Positions 7,766-16,510 of a DNA stretch of 37,623 bases are shown here, piece by piece (the stretch's first letter is position 1; every line of letters starts with the position of its first letter). This stretch comes from Gammaproteobacteria bacterium. Lineage in GTDB: Bacteria > Pseudomonadota > Gammaproteobacteria > DSM-16500. Below the pieces are notes generated by a model. It had not been told where the DNA came from, made no database searches, and was given only the letters and a program-made list of their open reading frames with translations. The stretch lies in contig JABDEF010000006.1 of NCBI GenBank assembly GCA_013287235.1, positions 1 to 37,623 on the forward strand, written 5' to 3'. A program made the position numbers and the translations under genes.

Positions 7766-8686
7766 ATGAAAAGTCTCATTCCTATTTGTTTTTACCCCAC
7801 AAGAAAAATTATTTTAGATGATGATAACATATTTACTGAGAGTATCTTGTTTAAGATGCAAGATAAGCATTTTTCATCGTATACCTCGCCGCACTGCTTA
7901 TTAAATTATTTATTGAAAAAGTATGATACTGTATTCAGGCAAACTGATTTATTTGAAATAGAGCAGGCAAATTCCGAGTTATCAGCATATTATAATTTTC
8001 ACATTCCAATTAAAAAATGGAATGCTATTGCTACAAATACATTTGTTTGTGATATTAGCGTTATTTTAATCGATTATCATATACCAAATATGAATGGCAT
8101 AGACTTTTTGAACCAAATTAAAAATTTTCCATTTAAAAAAATTTTGATTACTGGAGAGCAGGATTATTCCATTGGAATAGATGCTTTGAATGTTGGATTA
8201 GTAGATGCCTATATTCGAAAAGATGATCCTGATTTATTAAATAAAATGAATAGTCTAGTGAGAGCGCTGGAATGGAAGTATTTTACTGAATTAAGTTTAT
8301 CCGCTTATAACATTTCGGAATTAAATTATCTTAAAAATGATGTTTTTCTTAAAAAATTCGAGAAACTTATTCTTGAAAATAATATAACATCATTTTTTTT
8401 AACAAACAAAGAAGGTGATTTTTCAGGATTTAATGTTGAAAGAGAACAGAGTTTTATCGTTGTTAGAAGTAGAAAACAACTTCAAGAGTTATCAAATTTA
8501 GCAAAAGAAGATGGTGCATCTGAAGAAATAATTAATGATTTAGTCCAAGCTAAAGTAATTCCATTTTTTAGAAATAAACAATATTGGGAAATTCCAGCAA
8601 AAGAATGGGGGGGATTTCTACATCCTGCAAATCTGCTTACGGATGATTCTAGCTTGGTATGGGCAGTTATTTCTCCGCATTCCTAA
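7766..8686 (+). CDS. Atypical response-regulator receiver protein
   Basis: 306 residues. An N-terminal receiver domain is recognisable: acidic pocket ILDDD (18-20), phosphoacceptor D103 in LIDYHIPNMNG, T129 in ILITGEQD, K152 in YIRKDDP. The gap between acidic pocket and phosphoacceptor is about 85 residues instead of about 45, so an insertion of about 40 residues sits in the receiver. The C-terminal half (from about 190) has no helix-turn-helix; it has the pattern SFFLTNKEGDFSGF, FIVVRSRKQLQEL, KVIPFFRNKQYWEIP, which I cannot name. The output is therefore probably protein- or ligand-based rather than DNA binding. It is the likely partner of the kinase at 10713. Shine-Dalgarno AGGA precedes the ATG. 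Confidence 0.8.
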   Translation: MKSLIPICFYPTRKIILDDDNIFTESILFKMQDKHFSSYTSPHCLLNYLLKKYDTVFRQTDLFEIEQANSELSAYYNFHIPIKKWNAIATNTFVCDISVILIDYHIPNMNGIDFLNQIKNFPFKKILITGEQDYSIGIDALNVGLVDAYIRKDDPDLLNKMNSLVRALEWKYFTELSLSAYNISELNYLKNDVFLKKFEKLILENNITSFFLTNKEGDFSGFNVEREQSFIVVRSRKQLQELSNLAKEDGASEEIINDLVQAKVIPFFRNKQYWEIPAKEWGGFLHPANLLTDDSSLVWAVISPHS

Positions 8687-8790
8687 ATTTTTTAAAAATA
8701 CTGTTGCATTTTCTGGCTTCACTAACTAACATGCGATAATTTTAATGACCATGCATTATTTATTTATATTTTTTAAAAGTTGAGAAAAAA

Positions 8791-9204
8791 ATGGAAAATT
8801 ATATTTTTAAATACAAGGTTCGATTAGATGATCTGGATTACATGGGACTAGTTGGAAATTCACAATGGATGATATTTTTAGAACGAGCGAGAATTGATCT
8901 CTTAGAAAAAATCAATTTCCCATTCTCTGAAATGAAAAAGCAAAAAATAGGCGGGGTCGTTGCTGAAACAAATATTAAATTCTTAAAGCCCGCATTTTTT
9001 GATGATGTGCTTGAAATCAAAATACAACCGCATAGTCCATTTTCAAAAGGATTAGTCCTGAATTATAAGATACAAAATCAGAATAATGTGGAATGTTTAT
9101 TTGCTGAAATAAAAATCATATTTGTTGATGAATATGGTAAGACAATTCAAATGCCAGAAAGCATTAGGAATAATTTTTTTAGATTTGATTCACTAAATAT
9201 TTAA
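8791..9204 (+). CDS. Hotdog-fold acyl-CoA/acyl-ACP thioesterase (YbgC/4HBT type)
   Basis: 137 residues, the normal size for a single hotdog domain. The N-terminus YKVRLDDLDYMGLVGNSQWMIFLERARIDLL is the 4HBT pattern: a substrate-side Asp followed by the central helix. Then come GGVVAETNIKFLKPAFFDDVLEIK strands. It should hydrolyse acyl thioesters or transfer acyl groups in the cytoplasm. A 104-bp gap without a convincing promoter or terminator separates it from the receiver gene; only 13 bp separate it from the di-iron gene. In this setting it probably releases or supplies an acyl chain for the product made by the next two enzymes. Substrate unknown. Confidence 0.8.
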   Translation: MENYIFKYKVRLDDLDYMGLVGNSQWMIFLERARIDLLEKINFPFSEMKKQKIGGVVAETNIKFLKPAFFDDVLEIKIQPHSPFSKGLVLNYKIQNQNNVECLFAEIKIIFVDEYGKTIQMPESIRNNFFRFDSLNI

Positions 9205-9217
9205 TCTGGGAATTTTA

Positions 9218-9985
9218 ATGCGATTTATTTATAGGGACAACCGTGGGAAACGCGAAGCAAAAATTATAGATGCAGCAATACGGAATACTTGGACGGTTTC
9301 TGACATTTTCCATAATGAGAATGATTTTTTCTCGGATTATAAAACGGAAGTTGAAAGATTAAAATGGGCACCAATTTTAGTCGCATTGGCTTTTGGTGAA
9401 AATACAGCATTCTATGGATTTGGGCAACGTATTGCTGAAGCTGATGATATTTCAACGAAAAGTTGGCTGGCGACACATCTGTTAGATGAAGCTAAACATA
9501 CAGAAGGGTTTTCTAAATTATTAAATTACTTATACCCTACGTATAAACATCAGCAGGACAAATTATTTAGTAGTCGTGATGCTTTAGTTTTTTATGGATA
9601 TACTCATCGCACTAATTCATTGATTGAGTGGCTGCTATGCACTCAGGTAGCGGAAGTTTTTGGGAGGCATTGCTATAAAGAATTGTATAAAAGTTTGAGT
9701 GATGAACCCGTTGCTGCAAAATTCCTTAAAAATATTATTTTTGATGAAGCGCGACACATAGCTTATATTGCTGAATTAATAGATGTTCGATTGCAAGGTA
9801 TTTATGAAACTAATCAAAAAGAAAATTTGTATACTTTTATAGATAAAATGATAAAACTGGGTAGAAATATGTTTGAAGCAAGAAAGAAAGGTGAAAATTA
9901 TAAGGCCTTGTCTTCCTTGGATATTGATGTTACTAATTTTTGTGATGTGGCGGAGATGGAATTACGAGAAAAGTATTTCATTTAA
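9218..9985 (+). CDS. Ferritin-like di-iron carboxylate protein (putative oxygenase/oxidase)
   Basis: 255 residues, nearly all helical. It has the full di-iron ligand set of the ferritin-like superfamily: E61 (FGENTAF), E91 and H94 (LLDEAKHTEGF), E146 (TQVAEVFGRH), E177 and H180 (IFDEARHIAYI). Spacings of 30 and 31 residues within each pair fit a four-helix bundle as in RNR R2, R2-like oxidases, acyl-ACP desaturases and AurF-type N-oxygenases. It is too divergent and too short for a true R2, and no radical tyrosine can be assigned. Its place between a thioesterase and a hydrolase points to oxidation of a small, possibly acyl-derived molecule. Shine-Dalgarno-like GGGA precedes ATG 9218. Confidence 0.75.
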   Translation: MRFIYRDNRGKREAKIIDAAIRNTWTVSDIFHNENDFFSDYKTEVERLKWAPILVALAFGENTAFYGFGQRIAEADDISTKSWLATHLLDEAKHTEGFSKLLNYLYPTYKHQQDKLFSSRDALVFYGYTHRTNSLIEWLLCTQVAEVFGRHCYKELYKSLSDEPVAAKFLKNIIFDEARHIAYIAELIDVRLQGIYETNQKENLYTFIDKMIKLGRNMFEARKKGENYKALSSLDIDVTNFCDVAEMELREKYFI

Positions 9986-9994
9986 TGTTGAAAA

Positions 9995-10720
9995 ATGAAA
10001 AAATTAATACTTAGTGGTATTCCTTGTGCACCAGAAGCCTGGAATATGATTTTCCCCGTTGAAAACAATATCAAGCAAAAAATAATTCCATTTATTGATA
10101 TTTTTGTACAAGGATATTATAAAAATAAAAAAATTTCTGATTTGGTTCCGATTGTTTCTGACATAATACTAGATTTTCTTCCAAACCAAATTATTATGCA
10201 TGACATAGGAGTAACTATTGGAATATTGTCGCTAATAAGCATTATGAAGAAGTATAAAAAACCTCAAGGTAGCACGATTATATTTAATGGTGCTTTTGGT
10301 CATTTTGACATTAATAAGGCCAACCATCCTGTACGTATACAAAGCATGTCATATTTAGATTTTGAATATGAGGTTAGAAAAAGTGGTGGAGAAGTTGACC
10401 CAAGATACCGAGACCACTATATTTTGATTCAGCAGTTTTATAAAGAATTAATTGAAATTAATAAGATTAATATAAAAAATAAATCTATTGGTTCAGGTAA
10501 TCATCCCAGGATTGATTTAGGTAAAAAAGTTTTAATAATCGCTTCGCGAAATGATCCGTATATCTATTTTGAATGTTTAGAATTTTTAAAATCTATTATT
10601 TCTAATTGTCAGTTGAAGATAATTGATTATGGTCACTTTCCATATGCCGGTGATATTGAGTTAATAAAAAATGAAATTGATAAATTTAATTGTAATAAAG
10701 ACACTGAAAATTATGAATAA
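9995..10720 (+). CDS. Alpha/beta-hydrolase-fold enzyme with Asp at the nucleophile position
   Basis: 241 residues with the core pattern of an alpha/beta hydrolase. Strand 3 and oxyanion loop: LILSGIPCAPEAW. Nucleophile elbow: IIMHDIGVTIG, with D70 where serine is usual. Acid: D187 in IIASRNDPY. Histidine: H214 in DYGHFPYAGD. An Asp-Asp-His triad is typical of epoxide hydrolases and haloalkane dehalogenases (HDWG/QDWG), so hydrolysis of an epoxide or similar oxidised intermediate is plausible, following the di-iron enzyme. It starts 9 nt after the preceding stop and overlaps the kinase gene by 8 bp (ATGAATAA). The alignment of D70 with the nucleophile is by eye. Confidence 0.7.
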   Translation: MKKLILSGIPCAPEAWNMIFPVENNIKQKIIPFIDIFVQGYYKNKKISDLVPIVSDIILDFLPNQIIMHDIGVTIGILSLISIMKKYKKPQGSTIIFNGAFGHFDINKANHPVRIQSMSYLDFEYEVRKSGGEVDPRYRDHYILIQQFYKELIEINKINIKNKSIGSGNHPRIDLGKKVLIIASRNDPYIYFECLEFLKSIISNCQLKIIDYGHFPYAGDIELIKNEIDKFNCNKDTENYE

Positions 10721-12434
10721 AATAACTGCAAGAAAAGATTTTGACTCAACGATTAATAAAGATGCACTTCAGGCTGATTTTAACAAGGCATTTCCTCCAT
10801 TTATAATTTATTTAGGAACTGTTATTATTTTAGTTTCTTTCTCTAAGGATCTCGTAAAAGTTGGATTCAATTTTAGCTGGCTTTTAATTAGGCTGGGGTA
10901 TTTACCATTTATTTTAGTTATATGGAATTTTTCAAAATATAAATTACAAAATAAATATTATGAAATACCGCTTTGGGCCGCAGGATTATATATAACCAGT
11001 TTATGTACTTATTTTTCGTTTTCGACAGGTGGTTTGAGTAGTGATTATATTTTTGGACTACTTCAGTTATATTTTGCGATAGCATTAATGCCAATTACAG
11101 TTTTTACCTTTTACGCAATAATATCTTTTTCTACGATTTTATATTTCGGGTTCAATTTACATAGAGTCCATGCTATTAATTTTACTGATCAGACTACAAT
11201 TTCTACTATAGTGCCATTAATTATATTTTCAGTGGTTGTTTATATAATCAATTCTAATTTTAGAAAATCGAAATTGGATTTACAAGAAAAGTTGCGTTTA
11301 ACTATAGAGGATAGGGATATTGTTATTCAAAAACAATCTATTAAACTCGCGGAGATAGAAACGAAAGGGGCTTTGGGGGTATTAGCAGCGCAAGTGGCAC
11401 ATGATATCCGATCGCCTCTTGCGGCCTTAAATATTTTAACTATGCAGGATACACCTGTTACAGAGCAGTCTAAGAAATTGGTGTATAATGCAATAAATCG
11501 GATCAGAGATATTGCTAATGATATTGTAGAAAAAAACCGTGACTTGCGCAAAACAAAAATCAATATAAATGATACGTCAATTCAATTACTGGCAGCAATT
11601 ATTTGCCCTTTAATTACAGAAAAGCGCTTACAGTTTCGTTCTTCATCTAAGATCAATATAGAACTTGAATTGACTCCCGAGAATTACGGTTTATTTGTTA
11701 AAATTAAATTATCTGAATTCAAACGCATGATTTCTAATATTATTGATAATGCTATTGAAGCATTGTCAGGCAAAGGAACGGTTTGTATTAAAATTCATAA
11801 TAATAATAACCATATTCATTTAAGTATTTCTGACAACGGTAAAGGTATTCCACCTTCTGTTTTGCACCAACTTGGGCAATATGGGGTAACTTACAATAAA
11901 CAATGTGGTTCTGGTTTGGGTTTGTATCATGCTAAAAAAACAATGGAGCAATTTGGTGGTAAATTAGAAATTATCTCAGAACCAGATAAAGGAACAGATG
12001 CTATTCTTAAATTTCCTCACGCGTACATTCCGAAATGGTTTTATCCCAGATTTGAAATTGCAGAAAATGCCACTTTAATCATTTTAGATGACGACATTAC
12101 CATTCATCAGCTTTGGAAAGAACGTTTTAAAAACATCGATCAAAAAATTTCTATTATCAATTTTACTACACCAAAAGATTTTTTTGAGTGGAAATCGGAA
12201 TACAAAGTGCAACAAAGGCCATTTTTATATTTATTTGACTTAGAATTTTTAGGATGTAATCAAACTGGAATTAACATAATCGAGCAGTATAATATTCAAA
12301 AAGAGGGCGTATTAGTTACCAGTCATTTTGAGAATGTTGATATACATGAACAATGTGAAAAATTAGGAATAAAAATTATTCCTAAGGATCTCGCTGTATT
12401 TGTTCCGATTAAAATTGGAATAACGTATTTATAA
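10713..12434 (+). CDS. Six-TM hybrid sensor histidine kinase with C-terminal receiver
   Basis: 573 residues from ATG 10713. About six membrane helices fill residues 25-180 with very short loops, so the ligand is probably bound within the membrane domain. A coiled linker leads to the kinase core: H230 in QVAHDIRSPLAAL, N box IIDNAIEAL near 346, G1 DNGKGIP near 375, G2 GSGLGL near 399. The C-terminal receiver has LDDD (459-461), phosphoacceptor D509 in LFDLEFLG and K558 in IIPKDLA. The layout (6 TM, kinase, receiver) is that of CqsS; LqsS also has a multi-TM sensor. I chose 10713 over ATG 10671 because it gives the normal 8-bp overlap. It probably phosphorylates the receiver protein at 7766. 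Confidence 0.88.
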   Translation: MNKITARKDFDSTINKDALQADFNKAFPPFIIYLGTVIILVSFSKDLVKVGFNFSWLLIRLGYLPFILVIWNFSKYKLQNKYYEIPLWAAGLYITSLCTYFSFSTGGLSSDYIFGLLQLYFAIALMPITVFTFYAIISFSTILYFGFNLHRVHAINFTDQTTISTIVPLIIFSVVVYIINSNFRKSKLDLQEKLRLTIEDRDIVIQKQSIKLAEIETKGALGVLAAQVAHDIRSPLAALNILTMQDTPVTEQSKKLVYNAINRIRDIANDIVEKNRDLRKTKININDTSIQLLAAIICPLITEKRLQFRSSSKINIELELTPENYGLFVKIKLSEFKRMISNIIDNAIEALSGKGTVCIKIHNNNNHIHLSISDNGKGIPPSVLHQLGQYGVTYNKQCGSGLGLYHAKKTMEQFGGKLEIISEPDKGTDAILKFPHAYIPKWFYPRFEIAENATLIILDDDITIHQLWKERFKNIDQKISIINFTTPKDFFEWKSEYKVQQRPFLYLFDLEFLGCNQTGINIIEQYNIQKEGVLVTSHFENVDIHEQCEKLGIKIIPKDLAVFVPIKIGITYL

Positions 12435-12485
12435 TAAAATGTCTATTAGCGAATAATATATGGAGTTTTGTAAAATGACAATCAA

Positions 12486-13016
12486 ATGGAGTCAGTAAAA
12501 AAGGATTTGACTGACATTGCAAATTTTTATAAAGATTTGCAAGAAATACTTTCGAATGAAAATTTAAGAGCTCGAACAAATATACAAAAATCTGTAGTAA
12601 GATCGATTGTTATCACATATGGTAAATGTTTTGCACAAGCAGATAGTCGGACCATTAAATTGGAGGAGACGGCTATACCCAATGAATTTAAAGAGTTACA
12701 TAGATATTTGATGGATATGCGTCATAAATATGTTGCTCACGCAGGTGAATCAAGTCATGAATCGTGTAAATATGTTCTTGTTATTCCACCTTTGACTTCG
12801 ATTAAATACGCAGCGGATATACCATATGCTACTTTCATACAAATACACCAGGCAGTTAATATCAAAATAATTTTTAAGGAGGACTTTTTGTGTTTGATTA
12901 AGAAATTGTTGGATTTTGTTAATGCTAAAATTGTTTTGCTTGAAAAAAAGGTCATTGATGAATTACAAAGCAATTTCAAATCTTATTTTTGTAACTTGGA
13001 GCCAAATAAAAATTGA
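12486..13016 (+). CDS. HEPN-like protein of unknown function
   Basis: 176 residues, mostly helical. R79 to H85 in DMRHKYVAHAG is an R-x5-H motif, the signature of HEPN RNases (R-x4-6-H), placed after a long helix as in AbiU2-like proteins. HEPN proteins act as toxins, abortive-infection factors or RNases, so a defence or toxin role is possible but not shown; no clear antitoxin lies next to it. The best Shine-Dalgarno (GGAG 12462-12465) fits a seven-codon ORF at 12475-12498 that overlaps this start, so translation may be coupled to it. It follows the kinase by 51 bp and is the last gene before the right island end. Confidence 0.6.
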   Translation: MESVKKDLTDIANFYKDLQEILSNENLRARTNIQKSVVRSIVITYGKCFAQADSRTIKLEETAIPNEFKELHRYLMDMRHKYVAHAGESSHESCKYVLVIPPLTSIKYAADIPYATFIQIHQAVNIKIIFKEDFLCLIKKLLDFVNAKIVLLEKKVIDELQSNFKSYFCNLEPNKN

Positions 13017-13045
13017 AATCCGTGCCCTTTCCCCGAGTTTTTCCA

Positions 13046-13064
13046 TTCGACCCATCTTCGACAC
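13046..13064 (+). repeat. Paired TTCGAC motifs, candidate integrase arm-type site (right)
   Basis: TTCGACCC (13046) and TTCGACAC (13057) start 11 bp apart and match the left pair at 1199-1217 in 17 of 19 positions. They lie 49 bp inside the right att copy. Same orientation as the left pair. Confidence 0.5.
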
Positions 13065-13112
13065 GCTAATTTTTATTTTTTGGGCAAGTATCGTAACTTC
13101 TTGTTTTTACTA

Positions 13113-13187
<75 letters not shown>

Positions 13188-13331
13188 GTTTATTTCGGAG
13201 TGACAATGATATATGGAAGTGCTGAGATTTTCTAGGCTTTTCCTATTCAAAGAACAAGGTTTTCTCGATTTCATTCCTATAATCTTGTTTTGTCAATAAT
13301 TTCCGCTGTTCAATATAAAGGTGCTCAAAAA

Positions 13332-13360
13332 TTGCTTATTTAAGCGAATATATGTATAAT
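13332..13360 (+). promoter_or_regulatory. Sigma70-type promoter for the C/H/D protein gene
   Basis: TTGCTT (13332-13337), 17-bp spacer, TATAAT (13355-13360). The first in-frame ATG (13352) lies inside this promoter, which supports the later start at 13394. Confidence 0.6.
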
Positions 13361-13393
13361 AATCAATCATATTTATTCAAACGAGGACATAAT

Positions 13394-14554
13394 ATGCAGC
13401 ATATGCAGCGCAAAAACATAAAACCAGTAAAAGTTAAACATGACAAACAACACATTAAAAATTTGGAACAAAAAAGACGTAATCAGGTATTCGAGTCGCA
13501 TCGTCATACTCCTTCTCATTATAGCGATCGGAGAGCAGGGCTCGGCTTAGGGCGTGCGCAAATGACGGGATTTTTTTTCCTGTGGTTACTTGGCAATGCT
13601 TATGCGATTCATGTACAGAGTAAAGTGACCCAATCAACTGCTGGTAACAATCCTTCCCAGAAAAAATTAACTGCAAAAGAGAAAATATATAAAAAGGTTT
13701 GTACCGATTCAACATTCACTACCTATAACAAACCCAATGTGACTTTAGGCGCTTTGAATGGAAAATTGGTATTAAAATCTTGTGTGGATGGAGATATGGC
13801 GCTTTGTCTGCATGAAGAACAATTATTTCATTTATTTAAGCCCAATAATCATGTTTTATTATTGCGAGATAAAGTAAATGTTGATTTTCAAAATTGGTTG
13901 AATGTAATTAAACCCCAAGCACACAAAATACAAACTTCAATGACACAACAACAAGTAAATGATTTCAATAAAATTTATATCGCCATACAAAGATTTAAAC
14001 AAATGCAAATTTATGCGAAACATACCAATGATGCGCGAGGAGGGCAGTGTAATGAGCATACCATGTTAGAGATAAGCAAACTTTTTCAGGCTAAAATAGC
14101 GTATGATTTTCCTATGGAGGTTGCATTTGTTCAGATGCGTTCTTCCACGAGCACAGAGCTTATCACTGATCACGGTTATGCATTGTTAGATTCAGATGCG
14201 CCTCAAGTTAGAATCGTCAATAATGAAAAAGCGGTTAACAAAGTATTGAAAAAAATTACCAAGGGGAAAATATGTGATCGTTGGAATCATGGTTACTATA
14301 CGGATTTTACTTCTGATACAAGCGGCCTTTATAAAAAAGATGCAAAATGGGATAATCTTGAAATTATTACTTACTCATTAAATTTTAAAAACTTTAATCA
14401 ATTGCCTCAAGTTGTACAACAGTTTGTTTGTAAAGAGTTCCAGGAGATGGGTTTGGATGTAGAGCCGAAAGGGTCTTGTCCATCGAAAGTATTTACAAAA
14501 CCTAGCAAAAAGAAAAAAACACCCACTCCAACAGAGCCAAAGCAAGAATTATAA
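13394..14554 (+). CDS. Membrane-anchored protein with a possible Cys/His/Asp (transglutaminase/protease-like) site
   Basis: 386 residues from ATG 13394, which has GAGG 7 nt upstream; ATG 13352 lies inside the promoter. The N-terminus is basic, followed by one hydrophobic segment (FFFLWLLGNAYAI, about residues 58-73), so a type II membrane protein or late signal anchor is likely. The central domain has C219 in ARGGQCNEHT, H260 in TDHGYALLD and D266. This C...H...D order and spacing fits papain-fold transglutaminase-like enzymes. The C-terminus is a Lys/Pro/Thr tail. It is not recognised as a named family. It may be secreted or surface-exposed; an effector role is only a guess. It converges on rpoD across a hairpin. 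Confidence 0.7.
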   Translation: MQHMQRKNIKPVKVKHDKQHIKNLEQKRRNQVFESHRHTPSHYSDRRAGLGLGRAQMTGFFFLWLLGNAYAIHVQSKVTQSTAGNNPSQKKLTAKEKIYKKVCTDSTFTTYNKPNVTLGALNGKLVLKSCVDGDMALCLHEEQLFHLFKPNNHVLLLRDKVNVDFQNWLNVIKPQAHKIQTSMTQQQVNDFNKIYIAIQRFKQMQIYAKHTNDARGGQCNEHTMLEISKLFQAKIAYDFPMEVAFVQMRSSTSTELITDHGYALLDSDAPQVRIVNNEKAVNKVLKKITKGKICDRWNHGYYTDFTSDTSGLYKKDAKWDNLEIITYSLNFKNFNQLPQVVQQFVCKEFQEMGLDVEPKGSCPSKVFTKPSKKKKTPTPTEPKQEL

Positions 14555-14562
14555 ATTCACCC

Positions 14563-14592
14563 TCCCCTCTCCATGCCAAGCGGGAGAGGGGA
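14563..14592. terminator. GC-rich hairpin between convergent genes
   Basis: TCCCCTCTCC (14563-14572) pairs perfectly with GGAGAGGGGA (14583-14592). It lies between the end of the plus-strand gene at 14554 and the end of rpoD at 14604. T tracts are poor, so it may be a dispersed palindrome that also terminates. Confidence 0.55.
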
Positions 14593-14603
14593 ATCGTGAT
14601 ATT

Positions 14604-16445
14604 TTACTCTTGCTCTTCCAAGAAACTACGCAGTTGCTCCGATCGTGAAGGGTGGCGCAATTTGCGTAAAGCTTTCGCTTCAATTTGACGAATACGTTCA
14701 CGCGTCACATCAAACTGTTTGCCGACTTCCTCTAACGTATGATCCGTATTCATATTGATCCCAAAGCGCATGCGTAAGACTTTCGCTTCGCGTGGCGTGA
14801 GGGTATTTAAGATTTTTTGCGTGGCCTCAGACAACCCTGTATTCGTTGCGGCATCGAGAGGAGACTCGATATTCACATCTTCGATAAAATCTCCTAAATG
14901 TGAATCTTCATCATCTCCAATCGGGGTTTCCATGGAAATGGGTTCTTTCGCGATTTTTAATACCTTACGAATTTTATCCTCCGGTAAATCCATGCGCTTG
15001 CTCAATTCTTCAGGGGTGGGTTCCAATCCTGTTTCTTGTAAAATTTGACGAGAAATACGGTTTAATTTGTTAATCGTTTCAATCATGTGTACCGGAATAC
15101 GAATGGTACGCGCTTGATCTGCGATAGATCGCGTGATCGCTTGTCGAATCCACCAGGTAGCATACGTTGAAAATTTGTAACCGCGTTGATATTCAAATTT
15201 ATCCACGGCTTTCATCAAGCCAATATTCCCTTCTTGAATCAAATCTAAAAATTGCAAACCGCGATTCGTATATTTTTTCGCAATGGAAATGACAAGACGA
15301 AGATTGGCCTCGACCATTTCTTTTTTTGCACGCCTTGCTTTGGCTTCTCCAATCGACATGCGGCGATTGACTTCTTTAATTTCTGCGATCGTCATGCGCA
15401 TTTGATCTTGTAATGCGATTAATTTCTTTTGTGCGCGTTGAATGTCACTCGCATAATTATCCAAATCAGTAAAATAATTTTTGCCTTTATGTTGAGATAC
15501 CCATTCCAAATTGGTTTCATTATTTAAAAAGGAATTGATAAACGCTTTTCGTGACATGCGTGCTTTATTCACACAAAGATTCATAATGTAACGTTCTTGC
15601 GAACGGATTTCATCAAGCATGCTACGCATTTTGCGTGATAATTTGTTAAATTGTCGTGAAGCAAGTTTGATATCCATGAAGCATTTGGCAAGCTGTTCGC
15701 GTTTTTGAGTGTATTTTTTGTTTTGCGACCCATATTTTTTTTCAGCGGCAATCGTTTCATCATAAAGATTACGTAATTCACCAAAACGTTCACGCGCAAT
15801 TTCAGGATCAGGGCCTGTTTCTTCATCGAATAACTCACCGCTACCCCCTTCACCTTCTTCTTCATCCTCTTCCGCTGGAATGGGGGGCGCCACTTCTTTT
15901 TCTTTATCCACTTCTTCGTCAGAAAAAATATTCGGTTCAATGTAACCGCTGATAATATCACTTAATCGAATGTCGCCTCTTTGTACAGCGTCATAATCCT
16001 GAAGCACTTCTGCGATCATTTGCGGCTGATTAGCCAGCGTGCTTAGCATTTGATTCATGCCTTCTTCGATGCGTTTTGCAATGGCGATTTCACCTTCACG
16101 GGAAAGGAGCTCAACGCTGCCCATTTCACGCATATACATACGGACAGGGTCCGTGGTGCGTCCAAATTCACTGTCGACAGTGGCGAGGGCGGTTGCGACT
16201 TCTTCTTCCGCAATTTCATCGGCGGCTACTTCATTATCGACTAATAAAAGCTCTTCTGCCTCGGAGGCAGTCTCCCGCACCTCAATCCCCATGTCATTGA
16301 TCATACTGATAAATTCTTCAATTTGTTCGGGGTCAGCAATGTCTGCGGGTAAATGATCATTCAATTCTGCATAAGTTAAAAATCCACGATCTTTACCACG
16401 GGCTATCAATTCTTTTAAACGTGATCGTTGTTGCTCTTGATCCAT
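14604..16445 (-). CDS. rpoD: RNA polymerase sigma factor RpoD (sigma70)
   Basis: Primary sigma factor that directs RNA polymerase to housekeeping promoters. The 613-residue product has region 1.1 ([27 protein letters not shown]), region 1.2 ([21 protein letters not shown]) and an acidic non-conserved insert typical of proteobacteria. Then come region 2 ([27 protein letters not shown] and [17 protein letters not shown]), region 3 and region 4 ([36 protein letters not shown]). I start it at 16445 ([13 protein letters not shown]) by comparison with family N-termini; 13 upstream codons in frame are unlikely to be used. It is the last gene of the rpsU-yqeY-dnaG-rpoD cluster and probably also has its own promoter in the gap after dnaG. 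Confidence 0.98.
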   Translation of the reverse strand: MDQEQQRSRLKELIARGKDRGFLTYAELNDHLPADIADPEQIEEFISMINDMGIEVRETASEAEELLLVDNEVAADEIAEEEVATALATVDSEFGRTTDPVRMYMREMGSVELLSREGEIAIAKRIEEGMNQMLSTLANQPQMIAEVLQDYDAVQRGDIRLSDIISGYIEPNIFSDEEVDKEKEVAPPIPAEEDEEEGEGGSGELFDEETGPDPEIARERFGELRNLYDETIAAEKKYGSQNKKYTQKREQLAKCFMDIKLASRQFNKLSRKMRSMLDEIRSQERYIMNLCVNKARMSRKAFINSFLNNETNLEWVSQHKGKNYFTDLDNYASDIQRAQKKLIALQDQMRMTIAEIKEVNRRMSIGEAKARRAKKEMVEANLRLVISIAKKYTNRGLQFLDLIQEGNIGLMKAVDKFEYQRGYKFSTYATWWIRQAITRSIADQARTIRIPVHMIETINKLNRISRQILQETGLEPTPEELSKRMDLPEDKIRKVLKIAKEPISMETPIGDDEDSHLGDFIEDVNIESPLDAATNTGLSEATQKILNTLTPREAKVLRMRFGINMNTDHTLEEVGKQFDVTRERIRQIEAKALRKLRHPSRSEQLRSFLEEQE

Positions 16446-16510
16446 AGTATTCAGCCTATTTATCAGTGTGAAATAACCTATCATTATACATTAAATCGGG
16501 CTTCTTTTGT

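Noticed and set aside
15581..15961. Second minus-strand frame inside rpoD
   Set aside because: It lies wholly within rpoD in another frame, is Lys-rich from the acidic/helical region, and has no own signals.
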